From Hydractinia symbiolongicarpus (taxonomy: Eukaryota; Cnidaria; Hydrozoa; Anthoathecata; Hydractiniidae), in NCBI RefSeq assembly GCF_029227915.1, contig NC_079881.1:17457501-17521500 (forward strand): a stretch of DNA of 64,000 nucleotides, written 5' to 3'. Both the position numbers and the translations under genes were made by a program. The notes under the pieces were generated by a model, which worked only from the letters and a program-made list of their open reading frames with translations, was not told the origin of the DNA and did not search any database. Each line of letters begins with the position of its first letter. The stretch's first letter is position 1. Positions 1 to 24,348 of the stretch are shown here, piece by piece.

Positions 1-164
1 TCCTCAAATATAATAATTTGCTTATTCGTTGTATGTAAAAGACGATGCCAGTAAGAATTGAAATTATCAACTATTTATCTAAATCTAATTTTGGCAGCAA
101 CGGACTCATAAAAAACATTGAAAATAACATAAGCCCATAATAGGTTCTTAGATCTTTGCCCAAT

Positions 165-905
165 CATGAAAAGTAACTAATTAATATTGTACAGTATTAA
201 ATCATTGCATTTATTTTGTCTTTCTGTGTAATTGCTCATTCATTGTTTCTCAGCAAGTATTTGCTAATGCTAAAGACATACATTTTTACTGTGAGTTTTT
301 TACATGAATTCATGCAATCGTGTACATGCGCTTATATTTTGCCATTTGTGATCTTTGCATTGTTTTTTCGGTATTTGAACTTAATTTTAGCAGCATTGGT
401 TTTTAAGTATGCGTAAATGAATGTTAGAATATGTCACAAATTTCTTAAGTTGGCTGACCACTGGAACGAAATACCTCCTAAAAACAGAGACTTGAGAATC
501 AAGAATTTAGCCAATGTTTCACAGCAGGTGAATTTATATCGTCGTGTGCGTATGCTTATAACTTTCGCAGTTGTGCATCCCGCATTGTTGCTATGGCATT
601 TAAACCGGAATCTTTTCAGCCGCATTTTTGTTCTGAAAGTAAAAATAAAAAGTTAACATGGCATACGTCAGTGTATATCAAAACATGTGCTCGAAAACAT
701 GTTTTATTTAAGCATCCGCCGAACTGAAATACAGTGCTACCTTTAGAAAACAGACAATTGAGCGACACCATCCTGTAACCGCTTCGAAGAGGTGTCTGCT
801 TTGCACACACAGACTATCTAAAACTGTAAGATTTTACATTATAAGGTTTTATGCTTTACGGCCCCATGTAGAAACGGGAGTGTGCGCCTAATTAATGGTG
901 CTTAG
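165..905 (+). repeat. Dispersed repeat A, copy 1 (left outer arm of large inverted repeat)
   Basis: Long homology to the reverse complement of 9630-10215, running from ACTAATTAATATTGTACAG through GCATACGTCA to the CTTTAC-ccATGTAGA segment. This copy holds about 150 extra nt (about 330-470) absent from the right copy. Open frames inside are short and not conserved, so no protein is called. Confidence 0.85.
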
Positions 906-1429
906 AGGTTTCCGCTTCAAAAGATGTCCTTATTAAGGTAAATTTTCACTCAAGAATAGGATTGAACAGATCAGATGGAATCTGACCAAACAATTGTAAT
1001 TTAGGCAAGTTAAATACTTAATAAAATATTTCGTTCCATACTGAGAGGTGAAATAATTTTATCTTTTCTAGCAAACAAGAAAGCTAAAAATTATGAAAAT
1101 GAAAGAATAATTAATTTATTATTCTGTTTTGTTTTCTTTTTAAGTGGAATTTTACGTTAAAGGGGATTTCATTGTATATAAAGATCGTTAAGACCTACGT
1201 GTAAATGTACCATCCCACTAATTTATTTCCTTTTTCCAACGACAAATTATAGTTTTGCCATCATTTTTGTTATCTTCATTCGCCTTGAGATTTTCGCTCT
1301 CTCGCTTCTTTCAATGTTTTTCAATGTAGGGATATGTGTAATGCTTATACAGATAAACTTATTGCCGATGTCATTACGTTTGTGTTTTAATTTTTTTTTA
1401 AATTTCGCAATGCATTATGGTAGTTGCGT
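906..1429. other. Interval between repeat A and repeat B, no gene seen
   Basis: AT-rich, no conserved frame. The equivalent interval in the right arm is much shorter and contains the HP element instead. Confidence 0.5.
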
Positions 1430-1790
1430 TTATCGCCAAAAATTAGAGTAGAAATAAACATGGCGATGCAAACATCAGTATTAAATATCAGAGAAGGTAA
1501 CAAAGAAAAATCACCCATAATGGGCTACAATCACTTCAATTTGTTTCAAAACGCATATCAACAGTTCAAGAATTTATATATTTTAATCAATTAACTGTGC
1601 AGAAATAAAAACTATTGTAATTCGTTCTTTGTATTAATTCTCTAGCGTGAGTGAACATGGTTGTTGGCGACACAAGAATCATGAGTCGCTTTTTACGGCT
1701 CATAGATTACTCCCATAATGCATGACGCGACGCTAAAATTTAGTTATTTAAAAAAATCGCAAAACGATTTTTTTGAAAAAACCCTCGTTT
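1430..1790 (+). repeat. Dispersed repeat B, left inner arm of large inverted repeat
   Basis: Matches the reverse complement of 9070-9410. Shared landmarks are ATGGCGATG, CACTTCAATTTGTTTC, CTAGCGTGAGTGAACATG, CATGACGCGACGCTA and AATCGCAAAACGA. Together with repeat A it keeps the same order in both arms. Confidence 0.8.
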
Positions 1791-3514
1791 TTGCCCTTTT
1801 TTTAGCCGGTCATGTTGATTGGGGGAGTGAGAATGTACTTTAGCTTGAAAACACCTAAAATAAGTGTTTTTTGGTACAACATAGAAACATAATTTCACTG
1901 TAAAGAAATCAGGTTCACCGCTTTAGGTGAAAGATTTTCTTGGGGGGTGCGCTCAAACAGCGCGCCCCTAGGATTTGAACCTCAAAAAAGTCCCGCTACA
2001 AATAGGGTTAAGAAGAGACAAAATAAATTTAAGCGACAAAAAATGATGTGTGGACTTTGAAGCAGCTTTTCTTTTTACGTGTTAACAGGTGTATCGATCT
2101 TCCATGTTTACTTCTGAGATCATTTTATCATAACTGTCTTTAGATAGTAGAGGGACCTGAATGTGATAATCAAGGACCCGATCATTTTCTGTTCCTTTCC
2201 TGAGCAGTTTTTGATTTTTTGATATTAAAAGCACCATCACTTGTGAATTGTCATGCATTTATTTTCAAATGCACTTAACTGAATTTCTGATTTTCTTGGA
2301 CAATTTTATTGCACTTCAAATTTATACTTTTTGCAGAAGTTTCCATTTCCCTTCTTCTCTCATTTTTCTTCATGCAGTTTATAGGATTTTCTAAAGAGTT
2401 TGTGCAAACGCATGACATTGCAGAGAAAGTCAAATTATGGTATTTTATGTACGACACAAAAATGAGAAACAATAAAAAATTTCATATTGGCATCATAACT
2501 CAAACCCTAACTCAACATCAGAGATCGGACTGTGAGAATTGAATGCGAAGGTAGGACAAGGTATAATATATTTTTAACATATGAACGTGTATCGAAATGA
2601 CTTTCAAAAGTTTGTCACTTCTTTTCTTTTTAAAAGATTTACTTTCTGTAACCTTATGTCATGCGAATCATTGGTCAAGGATCAAAGAAAACATTTTTTG
2701 TAGCACTTGAAGGTCGTGGAAATGATTAAATGATTTCAGTGATTTTCTAGACAATGTATGTTTCAAATTAAAAAAAGGCTCTTTACGGGATGCAGTGTAT
2801 TTTCGGAGTGAAATTTATTACTTTCCAACAACGATGGGCGAAATCTTGGTTAACATCCTAGACCTCCAACATTATATGTCGTGCTGCCTATCCTGAACTT
2901 GCATGGGTTTATTTTTGTAGGTACAGCTGTTGGCCGTAATAGCTTTTCCTGAAAAGATTATGGTTTTTTCGCCTGCTCTTTTGAATACTTTAGTTGTTTC
3001 CATACCTCTCTCCTGCCTTCAGATTTCCGTGGGAATAAAGAAGTGTGTAAAGAATGAACAGCTGTCTAGATGTATTTTGACAAAAACTAAAAAAAAAAAT
3101 GTTTTGTGCAGAAACAGTCAATTTACCCGATATCATTCGAGGAAAGCTTGACTTAATCCGCCTGACCGACACCTTGGCTGACAATCTTATTTATAAGAAC
3201 AATAGAAACATTTAATTCACTTGGAGCCACTATTTTGTATTGAAAATAAAAAAACGAAGTTCTGATTTCATTTTACAACCATGTTAATTTTCATGAAAAT
3301 ATACTCAAGAATAAAACAGGATGAGTTACATAACATTTAACACAAATGCAAGAACATAAAAAGGGCATTCTTTAAAACGGAGACCACTATAAGACGGAAA
3401 GGTTATAACCCATATGAATCTTAAAGAAATGTTTAATGCATAGCCTCCCTAAGAGAACACCTGCGTGTTTCCGTGTGATTTCAAATATAAGCCATCTATA
3501 TCGTTTCTGTGAGT
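1791..3514. other. Gene-free stretch with a piggyBac-like end
   Basis: At 2001-2011 AATAGGGTTAA resembles the right end of the TTAA/CCCTATT elements, preceded by GCGCGCCCC-rich sequence, but no matching left end was found nearby. Short frames elsewhere look random. Confidence 0.4.
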
Positions 3515-3885
3515 TTTAGATCAAGCCTTTTTTAAAGCAGCCACCTCTCCAAAGCGGTTAAATGGCCTGTTTCTTAAAAGTCTGTTTAACGGGGCTTTTA
3601 TTGAATTTCGCTTTAGTAGACAGCAAACTAAAAGACGCATATCAAAATCAAAAAAAATGCTGCTGAAATGATTTAGATTTAAATACCATAGCAACAATGT
3701 AAACACAACATGCACATCTGCCAAGAACATAAGTGCATGCACAAGATGGCATAAACTCATTTTAAAGCTCTACCTGCTGAAAAAATGATTGAACAATTAC
3801 ACAGAAAGGCAAAATTTATTCAATACGGTAGAATGAATTAGTTGCTTGCCAACTTTGTTATCTCTTGTAAATACATCCTTAGAAA
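3515..3885 (-). repeat. Dispersed repeat A, copy 2 (partial, diverged)
   Basis: Read on the minus strand it matches 170-640: GGCAAGCAACTAATT, TTTCTGTGTAATTG, then a GTTGCTATGGTATTTAAA segment. It is more diverged than the two outer copies and lacks the distal part of the repeat. Confidence 0.7.
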
Positions 3886-5800
3886 ATATTATATTGTAAC
3901 AAGAGATTCTTTAAAGATGATTGCATTCATGACAAGCGTTTTTATGTGCGTTCCAAAAATTTAAATAAAGGACTGAATAAGTGCTCATAATTCCTTTTCT
4001 GTATCATTAACCTACAGCAATGCATAACTATTAAAGTAACTGTATACCACAAAATATTTATTCACCGTTTCCTGCAGATCGTGTTTTTTTTCACAATAGC
4101 GTTTTTTTTTACAAAAAGACAACAATTTTAAGTCGATCATCGTTGTTCCTAACTTTTACATCCTCCAAATGTTTTTACTTTTTTGTTAAATTTTATACAA
4201 TTTACCCTGTTTTTTCTTTAGTATATTTTTTCAAGAAAGTTCGCATATCAGTTTATTCTTAATGCAAAAGTGGCGGCGTGAAGTGATTTGGCTTCTTGAA
4301 TGTTTTTATAATAAGGTTGTGACGATGTATTCCGCCAGCCAATCAAAAAACGCGGCGGCAAGCAAATGAAAAGTTTTCCCCAAAAGACACTTCAGAAAAC
4401 TTCCTAAAAAACCTGGGGTTTTTTCGCATATACTTTGTGAAGCTGGTTGTTCTAAAAAAATTTTTTACTCGAAAATGTAAATAATTTGCCCTGAATTATA
4501 TGGATAACTGAAAAGTTATAGAAACCTTCTTGCTTCGATTAAATATTAAAATAATGTTAAGGTTACTTTGTTTTTATTTGAGTGAGGAAGCAAGGTGATT
4601 ACAAATCACGCATTCTAATTGGTTAAGAAGTGTTGAATTGATTGCTGATTTAGACCCCCAGCTCCCCCCCTCCTGAACTTTTTTAATAACTTTTTAGATG
4701 TTTATAGTTACACCTTCAAATTTTGTGACTCTTCCTAAGTTTTACTTAACACTATTATAATGGCAACAGTTTTTTATGTTGAGTAAAATTCCGTAAAAAA
4801 TCTTTTACTAAATGTGTTTAAAAGCTTTATGTGGCTTCTTAGCTTGTATTGTTATATTACTTTGTGTTTCTATTACAATTGTTACAAAATTCATCGCAAT
4901 AATAAAAGAATTAACAAAGTTAGAGCTTTTCTATATGACACCAAATTTGATGACGTCATCATCAAAAATGCTGACGTCATCAAATTTTTTTCACCAAATT
5001 GTGATAAGTTTTAAGACCAACGGACAAAAATTGTAGAAATTGCACCGGAGGATTCGTATGATTTCCCCTCCTCCACCTCCCATCATTGAGGAGCCCCTAA
5101 AGGGCCCAGCAGGGTTAAGACGTTCAACTAAATTAACAACAATTATTGTCTTGTTTTATATAAAGAAGACAACAGGCGCTGGGATCACACTTCACAGAGA
5201 AAAGCCATGCTTAAAATGTTTCGTTAACAAAATACAGACGCGAAAATTAAGTGACCTGGCAGAAAAGCTGCCATAACTTGATTTCTTTTGTTGATTCATA
5301 TTTTATACTGACTTTGTCTCCCTCATCCACAGTCCACAAGCCCAGTATAAATGGAGTTAAACAACTCAAAGTATAATTATAGGCGACTTGAATATTTTCT
5401 TATGTTAATAGGTTTTTTAAATGTCTGTAATGGAAAAAAAAAATTGTTCGAAATCATATCTTTAATTGCCTACACTATGAGAGATTTAACACAAAATATA
5501 ACGATACTCAAATTCTGTCAGATTTTTATATCATTTACATATACATATTTTCATCCCTAATAAATAAACTATAGATATTTCCAAAAATTTGCATAAATAT
5601 GTGTGCGTAAGGACTCGCTTGCCACCCAAAGATGTAGTACATATATATTTGCTATTTTAAGCAGGTTTTTGCATTCATTAGCGTCGTCTCTGGTAAAGTT
5701 TTTACTAAACCTTTTTCTTCTTATTCATCCCATTTTATTCGTTTTTCATTTAGTTTACACCAATCGATCACAAATCTTCATAGCTATTCAACTATCTTGT
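3886..5800. other. Gene-free AT-rich stretch
   Basis: Contains a GC-richer piece (4650-5120) bounded by CAGCTCCCCCC and GGGCCCAGCAGGGTTAA, with a TGACGTCATCA pair inside (4950-4982). It may be another TTAA-type MITE, since CAGGGTTAA resembles such an end. No coding sequence is supported. Confidence 0.35.
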
Positions 5801-7167
5801 TTACATTTCTCGGTTTCGTGTCCTGTTAGAACAATTTTGACACGATTTTTTCTCTAGACTTCTACCGAAGTGTGCGATACTTGTGTCGAAGGTAACATCA
5901 ACCGGCCTAGAAGTCTTATCTTCTTTGTCTTCACTTGTATACATAATCACATGATTGACAGGAGCATCGTCAGCATCTGAAAGCATAGTTCTCCAAGTTC
6001 CAAGAAGATGATCATTTGAATGTATTGTGTTGGCTGGAACGTACACAATGTGATTCTTGAGAATCTTGAAGGCTAAAAATGTGCAACATTTTAGTCGGAA
6101 AAATTGACTAAAGATAAATGCTTTTAAACAATTGGTTAGATTCATCTAAAGTAATGCTTACATTCTATTTAGGAAAAAAACAGCAAAAAAATTACCTGTT
6201 AAATGCAATTCGTCTTTTTCAACCCACTTCCCAAGAAGGAAGAATCCAGAATCGTCATCAAGTGGACATTCCATGTGATGAAACGCATGTTGCTGGAGAC
6301 CATTGCCGCCACATGTAGTTACAACGTAATCTTCGTGATAAGCTGTGATAGAGAAAAAAAACATGAAAATATAAGCATATAATATCAGGTATTCCCTTAT
6401 GAAATGATAAACTAGGGAACCTGATAAACGAATGTAAAATTTGATGTTTTTGCCCTTGTAAGCACATTTCATGTCATGCCAATTATCACCAAAAAGTTGG
6501 TGCTGTGAACAAAAGAGGAAGCAAAAAAATGACGATGGCGATAATTTCTGAATATTTTAATCACCTACGACAATATTTTTGTTCTTTAACCAAAAGAAAA
6601 TAACTGCATACAGTGGCTTGCCGGGAATATCATTTAAAAATTCGACAACTTAGATAATTTTTTTGCGAAGGTGTGTTAACGACGTCTTACAAAAATTCAT
6701 TGTCTGCAGCAAGTTTTATCAAAAGCGATGAAAATAAATTAAAATAAAAACTTACATTTTGAGTAGGTAAAATTAACGGTACAATGTCTTTGTGACACAG
6801 ATATTCTTTCATCCTTCTGTCCCACAAGACTAGCTCCATAATACGCTAAAAGATGGTTAGTTCCAAACTCAACAGGAATGGTACCATTCCAGTCAAGTGA
6901 GCAAAAAAATTTTCCTTCTCTTTCACCTTTCTTAGCTTCTATCCATTTCGATCCTTTTAACACCGCATGGCGAGGTGTTGCGATCGTTGGAATTTCATGA
7001 TACTGCGTCTGCACTAACTGGACTAGATCGTAGTCTCCTGGAAGTAGATCAGTGATGTCATTACTTTTAGTGCTCATCACTGTCATTCCAGAACTTCCCT
7101 TTCTTTTGAAGTCAATGAAAGCAGCCCATTGTTTTTTGATTATCTCTGAAAAATCTTTGACACTCAT
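5801..7167 (-). CDS. Three-exon gene of unknown function, possibly cupin-like, 276 aa
   Basis: Exons on the minus strand: 6756-7167 (412 nt), 6196-6342 (147 nt) and 5801-6072 (272 nt). Introns are GT-AG and phase 1, and the sum is 831 nt, giving 276 residues plus stop. The protein starts MSVKDFSEIIKKQW, so no signal peptide is obvious and a cytosolic location is likely. Exon 2 is rich in histidine and cysteine (TTCGGNGLQQHAFHHMECP). Exon 3 contains YVPANTIHSNDHLLGTWRTM, which resembles the strand-turn-strand with a metal-binding histidine seen in cupin barrels. The C-terminus ends with a basic, cysteine-containing tail (KKSCQNCSNRTRNREM). I do not recognise a named family, so cupin-like is a tentative reading of pattern only. 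The gene is enclosed by the large inverted repeat (165-1790 and 9070-10215). Correct splice phases at both introns make it a real gene rather than chance frames. Confidence 0.75.
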
Positions 7168-9069
7168 GTTGTTGTGTGATTGTAAAGATGATAAGTTGTA
7201 TAACTTATAAAATGTTTTATAAGGAATCGTAAATTTCTGATTCTGTTAAGCTATATAACTTATCTCGGCTATTTATAAGAATTTCGTTCAAAAGGAGCTA
7301 ACTGCCGGACCTCCCATAACAAGGAAAATTTTCTGCCCAGCCATTATCTTGTATAAAAACTGTGCCGAAACGAGAAGAGTAGATTAAATCGGAACACCTT
7401 TCATGCCAACACATTTAAATATATATTTCTATCACAGTATGTTCCGCCGACATGCTGACAATATTTGTGATTCTGCTAACATATTTTGGAACTACTGCGT
7501 AATTAGCATTGTCAAATGCTATTTAAAAATTCAAATGTTAATTATAGAAAATTTGCATTTTTTTAACTGGATCTATATATTTCCGTTTGATTAGCTAATA
7601 TCAAGACATCGTTATAGGAAAATGACAGCGGATTGTTTTAGCATTTAGCAAGAAATCAGCAGCGAGCAGCGGGTACTTTTACTCGAGGCTCTTTGATCAG
7701 AGTCCATGGACGTTAAAATTAAACTACCCTTAAATTAAGGATCAGAAAAGAGAATTAAATTGGAGAAGTTCTGATGCTTTTTTTGCAACAGTATGCAGCA
7801 GCAACGTTATAACTCATGGAAAACAATGTCAAGCCTGGAATTTGTAAATGCAGCATTGTTTCTTTTTTGTTAAAATTGTTGTGACTATTAAATTTTAAAA
7901 AATTGATTTTTTTTGCCTCTGCCAATTGAAATAAAAATAGCACATAAAATGAGGCATGTTGAGGGTTTGAAAAAAGGACATTTTAAAGGGGTGGGATTAA
8001 ATCGTGAAGTTTTTGTCCAAAACACGGTATGTGACCAACACAAAAACTTATGTTTTCACCTATTGTAGTAGAATGACGCCTTTTTAATAACTCACACATC
8101 GCCTCCACATGCGGTAGTCAACATGGAAACTAACACAACAAGTTCTTCTTGCTATACCTGTTGAATTATTTTAAGAAGATTATAACTGATGTGTACAATG
8201 TTGGAGATTTCCATATTTATCTATACCTTCGGCTTTGAATTTATTCCAGTGACGTTATTCTCATTTTTCATAGTATTCTTTCAGTTGGTATTCTGTAGGT
8301 ACAGCTATAACGTATAAACGATGAGTGACGAAAGGTACATTTTTAAAAATACAAATCAAATTCTTAGGGGGATTGATTAGGAATTAAGGACGTTATTATC
8401 AATCACATTTAGAAAATATACCTTGATAAATACTGTTTTAATATTCTTGTTAAGATAAGTAGTAAATTTTTGGCATTAATTTAACGTTATAGTCATCAAT
8501 AGCTTCATAGGTGATACATCTGATATTTTTATAATTCCAAATATATTTACTTTTGTTTTCTAATTATAATTTTAAACAATGACTAGCTAACTAAAATTTT
8601 TTCTATCCTCTAAAATGCTGAATAATAGTCCCCTCCCATTGCAGTTTGTTCTACCCCTTCGCCTATTCCTATTTCAGTCACAGGTCATGTAACATAGTAA
8701 AAATTTTCTCTGTCTTTAAAATAAGACATATTCCAGACTTCTTCTATTGCGTGTTTTTGTATAACTAGCTCGTGTTTTTTGTTTGTTTTATATTTACAAC
8801 ATCATCCAAGCTGGAAAAACATGAACAAAATTTAAATAAAACTTGTTAAGGTGTATTTCTATAACAACGTTTTCTTCAATGTTTTTATAAAAATTTATTT
8901 TAAGGAGATGTGTAAAGAAAGGTTGAAAAAGCACCCATCTTTTTTGAACACAACAATTTCTGTTACTTGCGCTAACAATTTTATTTAAGAGTCCGTATGG
9001 TGTGTGAACATATAAGCCCATTAATTCTTACATAGCCGTACGTCTAAATGTCTATAGATATATATGTCT
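7168..9069. other. Upstream region of the three-exon gene, no further gene seen
   Basis: Frames are short and low in complexity. The first 200-300 bp before 7167 should hold the promoter of the cupin-like gene; no convincing TATA or initiator was identified. Confidence 0.4.
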
Positions 9070-9410
9070 ATATGTCTCGTTTTGCGATTTTTTTTATTTA
9101 ACTAAATTCTAGCGTCGCGTCATGCTTTATGGTAGTAATACATGTGCCGTAAAAAGTGACTGATGATCCTAGTGGCGCGAACAATCATGTTCACTCACGC
9201 TAGGGAATTAATATAAAGGTAAAAAATATAAAGATATAAAGAGAACCAATTACAATATAATTTTTGTCTCTGCGCAGTGACGTGGGAAATCTTTTCAAAC
9301 TGGTGATTCGCGATTCGAAACAAATTGAAGTGACTATGGCCCACCATGAGTGGTTTTTCTTCGTTGCTTTCTGTGATCTTCATTACTAATGTTTTCATCG
9401 CCATCCGATC
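9070..9410 (-). repeat. Dispersed repeat B, right inner arm of large inverted repeat
   Basis: Reverse-complement partner of 1430-1790. The stretch just after it (9405-9430) carries a short tandem run of GATCC-type units (CCGATCCGATCCAATCCGAT). Confidence 0.8.
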
Positions 9411-9462
9411 CGATCCAATCCGATCCGATCAATTCTATTTTTTAGTAAAAATTTACCGTAAC

Positions 9463-9600
9463 TAGTCGTTAGCCCGTGAAAAATCCACGGGTTTGCCCGT
9501 CCTTTTTATACCGCATTGCGTGCTTCCCGCTATTGCGCAGCTAAGCTACCATTTTGCGTGACAAACAGACAGACAGACGTATACGGGTATTATAATGTAG
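9463..9600 (-). mobile_element. Short hairpin element (HP family), copy 1
   Basis: About 125-140 bp, almost identical to the reverse complement of 39320-39455. One end has ACTAGTCGTTA followed by a stem-loop CCCGTG-aaaaat-CCACGGG. The other end has CAGACAGACAGACG and TATACGGGTATTATAAT. There is no coding capacity. The end structure is reminiscent of non-autonomous Helitron/Helentron-like elements, which is an inference. Confidence 0.7.
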
Positions 9601-9629
9601 ATGAGAACATACTTTGAATAAGACACCTC

Positions 9630-10215
9630 TATGCAACATTACTCAAGCGGACACTCACGCATCTACATGGGAGTGTAAAGCATAAAACCTTATAATGCAA
9701 AATTTTACAGTTTCAGAAAAGTGGTTACAGGATGTTGTCGCTCCATTGTCTGTTTTCTAAAGGTAGGGGCCTGTATTCCACATTGGTGTTGCCTGAATAA
9801 GACATGTTTTCGTGTACTGTGTTTAATATACATTGACGTATGCCGTTTAGGGTTTCTATTTTTATTTTCAAAACAAAAATACTGCTTAAAGGATTTAGGT
9901 TTAAATGCTATAGCAACAGAGCAAAATGCACAACTGCCAAAAGTATAAGCGTACGCACACGACGATATAATTCCATTTGAAGGATTAGGAAGCAATTGCT
10001 GTCAAATAATAGCTAAATGTTTGTAAGTCTCTGTTTTTAGGAGGTGTGTTTCATTGCATGAATTCATTTAAAGAACTCACAGTAAAAGATGTTTGTCTTT
10101 AGCATTAACAAATACTTGCTGAGAAACAATGATTGAGCAATTACACAGAAAGACAAAATAAATGCAATGATTTAATACTGTACTATATTAATTAGTTACT
10201 TGCCAACTTTGTTAT
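9630..10215 (-). repeat. Dispersed repeat A, copy 3 (right outer arm of large inverted repeat)
   Basis: Reverse-complement partner of 165-905. A 125-bp hairpin element (9463-9600) has inserted between this unit and the adjoining repeat B unit. Confidence 0.85.
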
Positions 10216-11337
10216 CATTTGCAAATGCCTCCTTGTGTAAGATTATACTGTTGGGAGAGCTGCTGTGAACTTGACAGAAATGAAGCGCTTTCATCGTTCG
10301 TAAAATCACTGCATAAAAGATTTGAAAAAGGACTAAATAAGAGTTTACAGTCTGACAAAATAAGAGTTAACAGTCTGTTACTGTGGCATAGAATCATCAT
10401 TTTCGCCAAATAACCCCTCGTCTAAAAATCTGTTTGTTTTCCCATACACACTTGTAAGATTTGCATCATTATCATAAAATCTCCATTTTATTGCCTGGAG
10501 TAATAATTGTGAAATTTCATCGCAAACGGGTTATTATTTGTCCTTAATTTCCATGGAGACATGAAACGAAGGGAAATTATTAATGACGTCAAACTATTAC
10601 TACCAGTAGCTAGCTAATAAAACTTGCTCGAAAATATTGACCATGGTAACGAAAATATGTTAAAGTGTATTTGCAGGATCAATGTCCTGAACATATCGGC
10701 GAGACTTAACGCTTGATTACCCGTTATATAAACATTTAACTTATTTTCAAATTAACTAGTGTGACTTCGACTATCGTGGTGTAGATTTTGCGTATTTTTA
10801 AATCTAAAAATGGGCATAAAAGAACACTAAAATCCTTTTTTCTGTATCTTGTGGAAAATTAAATCATTCAAAAAAGCTAGGTTGATCATAGTTACACTAG
10901 CTCGCTTATGCTAGGGTCTTCTAATACAGCTGTCCGTCCCAAAATGGAAATTTTTGCCTCTCTGAGCACTGACACGGGAGTAGTCATGCGTTCGAATCTC
11001 ATCTTGGTAACTATTTTTACTTTTTTTTTAAATTTTACTATCTCGCCTGCGAGGATGTGTTTCCAACTCGTAACTAACTAACTAACCAAATGGTCAATTG
11101 CAACGTCACAAATTTAAACTTTATACCTAAACTCTCTAACTCCTTAGAAGTCATCGGCTAATGCTGAACATGATAGTGACATCAAAATGTTAACTTTCAA
11201 CCATGAATGATAGGCTGTATTTTTCTTTTTTCTAGTAATATGGTTTTTTTAACTGAAGCTATTTCCTTTTTCGAACAATTAAGATCGTATATTATTTTTC
11301 TTTATTTTGCTTTTTTTCACTGAGTGACTTTGTTTTT

Positions 11338-11370
11338 TTGGGGAGAGGGGGGGGAGGGGGGGGGGGGGTT
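11338..11370 (+). repeat. Poly-G tract
   Basis: About 33 bases of G with two interrupting A residues. It sits in a gene-free region. Confidence 0.9.
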
Positions 11371-12816
11371 ACTGAATTACTGAATTTCAAAGATTTTAGG
11401 TGGAGCTTGTGGTCTTTCTTCTTCCTGTCAGTCAGTTTACTCCTGACTGACCTAACGAAAATTGAAGTTTCGAGGAATTTTTTATTAATATTATTGCCTA
11501 TCCAAATAGCAAAATATGTCGTGTCTAACTTCGTATCAGAAATCACAATTTCATAGACAGCTTTTTATAAACTTTGTTGACGAGCTAGTTTACGTATACT
11601 ATACGTCTTGTTTATTACTGTAGCCTAGTTTACAGAATGTTTGACATAGGCTGCCGACCCCCCACTTTTATATCCCTCCATCCATGGTAACCCTTTGCAG
11701 GTTGGTTTCTGGTCTGGTCAGACGACAGGGCTATCATAATACAATATAACCTGTTTATTTATCTATATTAAAAAATATAACCTGAGGTCAAAAGTATAGA
11801 CCGAGCCGGGGGTAATATTTCTCAATAGAGATAGATAAAACAGTTTCTATTGATTAACTGATAGCTATTTTGTTTGGGTTTGTAGAAATCAGGATTATTT
11901 TATAAGAATTTTCTTGTAAAAAATTTGTAAAAAACACGTTTAGATAAAGGGAAAATAACGTTCGATGGCAATTATAGGTGCCGAAAATGAGCATATTACC
12001 ATTTAAGGTCAATGCTATTGTTTTTTATCTAGCAAGAAACGTCACTCAAAGAATGTCTGTCTGCACTTTGAAAACATTGAATTCCCAAAAGATTAGTCAA
12101 GAACGCCAAAAACCTAATCGGCATTTAATTATTTTTCTTAAATCTTTTTCTTGTTTGTTATAACATATTTTATCTAAACAGTGGAGTTCTGTCAAAATTG
12201 GATTCAAATAAAAGTTTATGTTTTCAATTCTTACTAGCCACATCACTCAAACAAATAAATATATTTACTTTGTGCATCACAAGCGACGTCTGAACCGAAC
12301 ACCCTATCATTTTGTTGTGTAAATTAATGATATGAAAAAAAATACAAGATTACAAATCTATGCTTTCTTGTAAAAAGAACAAGAACATTTTACTTAAGTG
12401 TATGCATCAGTTTTCACACATAATACTCTCATACTGTTTGCATCAAAGATGAGGATCTCATCGAATAGCCTTTTAACTGATCAGGAGAAGAATGTGAAAA
12501 TGATATTTTACATTTCAGTAATCAAAAAGACACTGGTGGGTATAATAAACTATATATCTACAAAATCATATGTACAATCCAATGGAACATTAATTGAAAT
12601 CCAGCTTTTCAATACAAAGTAAAAAAAAAAAGAAAATTCGACAAAAGGCAATTCCATCGATCTGCAGATATTCCTACTTTTTTTAGGTTTCATCAAGTTC
12701 TTCAGGCTTTTAGTGAATGAGTTCACACAGAATTAACTATTCACCTGTTGTTGGTAAAAGGAAAGGATCGAATTAAAAAATGATGAATATTGGAATACCT
12801 ATCTTTAACAAAAGCT

Positions 12817-12846
12817 CCCCCCACCCCCCCCCCCCCCCCCCCCCCC
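12817..12846 (+). repeat. Poly-C tract
   Basis: About 30 bases of C with one A. It lies about 90 bp beyond the stop codon of the complete ABCC gene, so on the minus strand it is a G-run in the likely 3' untranslated or downstream region. Confidence 0.9.
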
Positions 12847-12938
12847 GCTGATCTCACAACATCTAGAAACCTAATCTTTTAAAAATTAATTAGTATGAAT
12901 ATAGATCTAAAATAACAGAAATATCGTCCAACAAAAAT

Positions 12939-24348
<11,410 letters not shown>

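Larger units (their letters stand above)
10216..12938. other. Gene-free stretch downstream of complete ABCC gene
   Basis: Holds the poly-G and poly-C runs and a weak B-box-like GCGTTCGAATCTC near 10991. No exon with plausible splice sites or family match was found. Confidence 0.4.

Noticed and set aside
616-810. Open frames inside repeat A copies (also 3521-3760 and 9705-9995)
   Set aside because: Frames are not preserved between copies; stops and indels differ, so the repeat is treated as non-coding.
10943-11010. Possible tRNA or SINE near GCGTTCGAATCTC
   Set aside because: Only a B-box-like string; no A box at the right distance and no fold.
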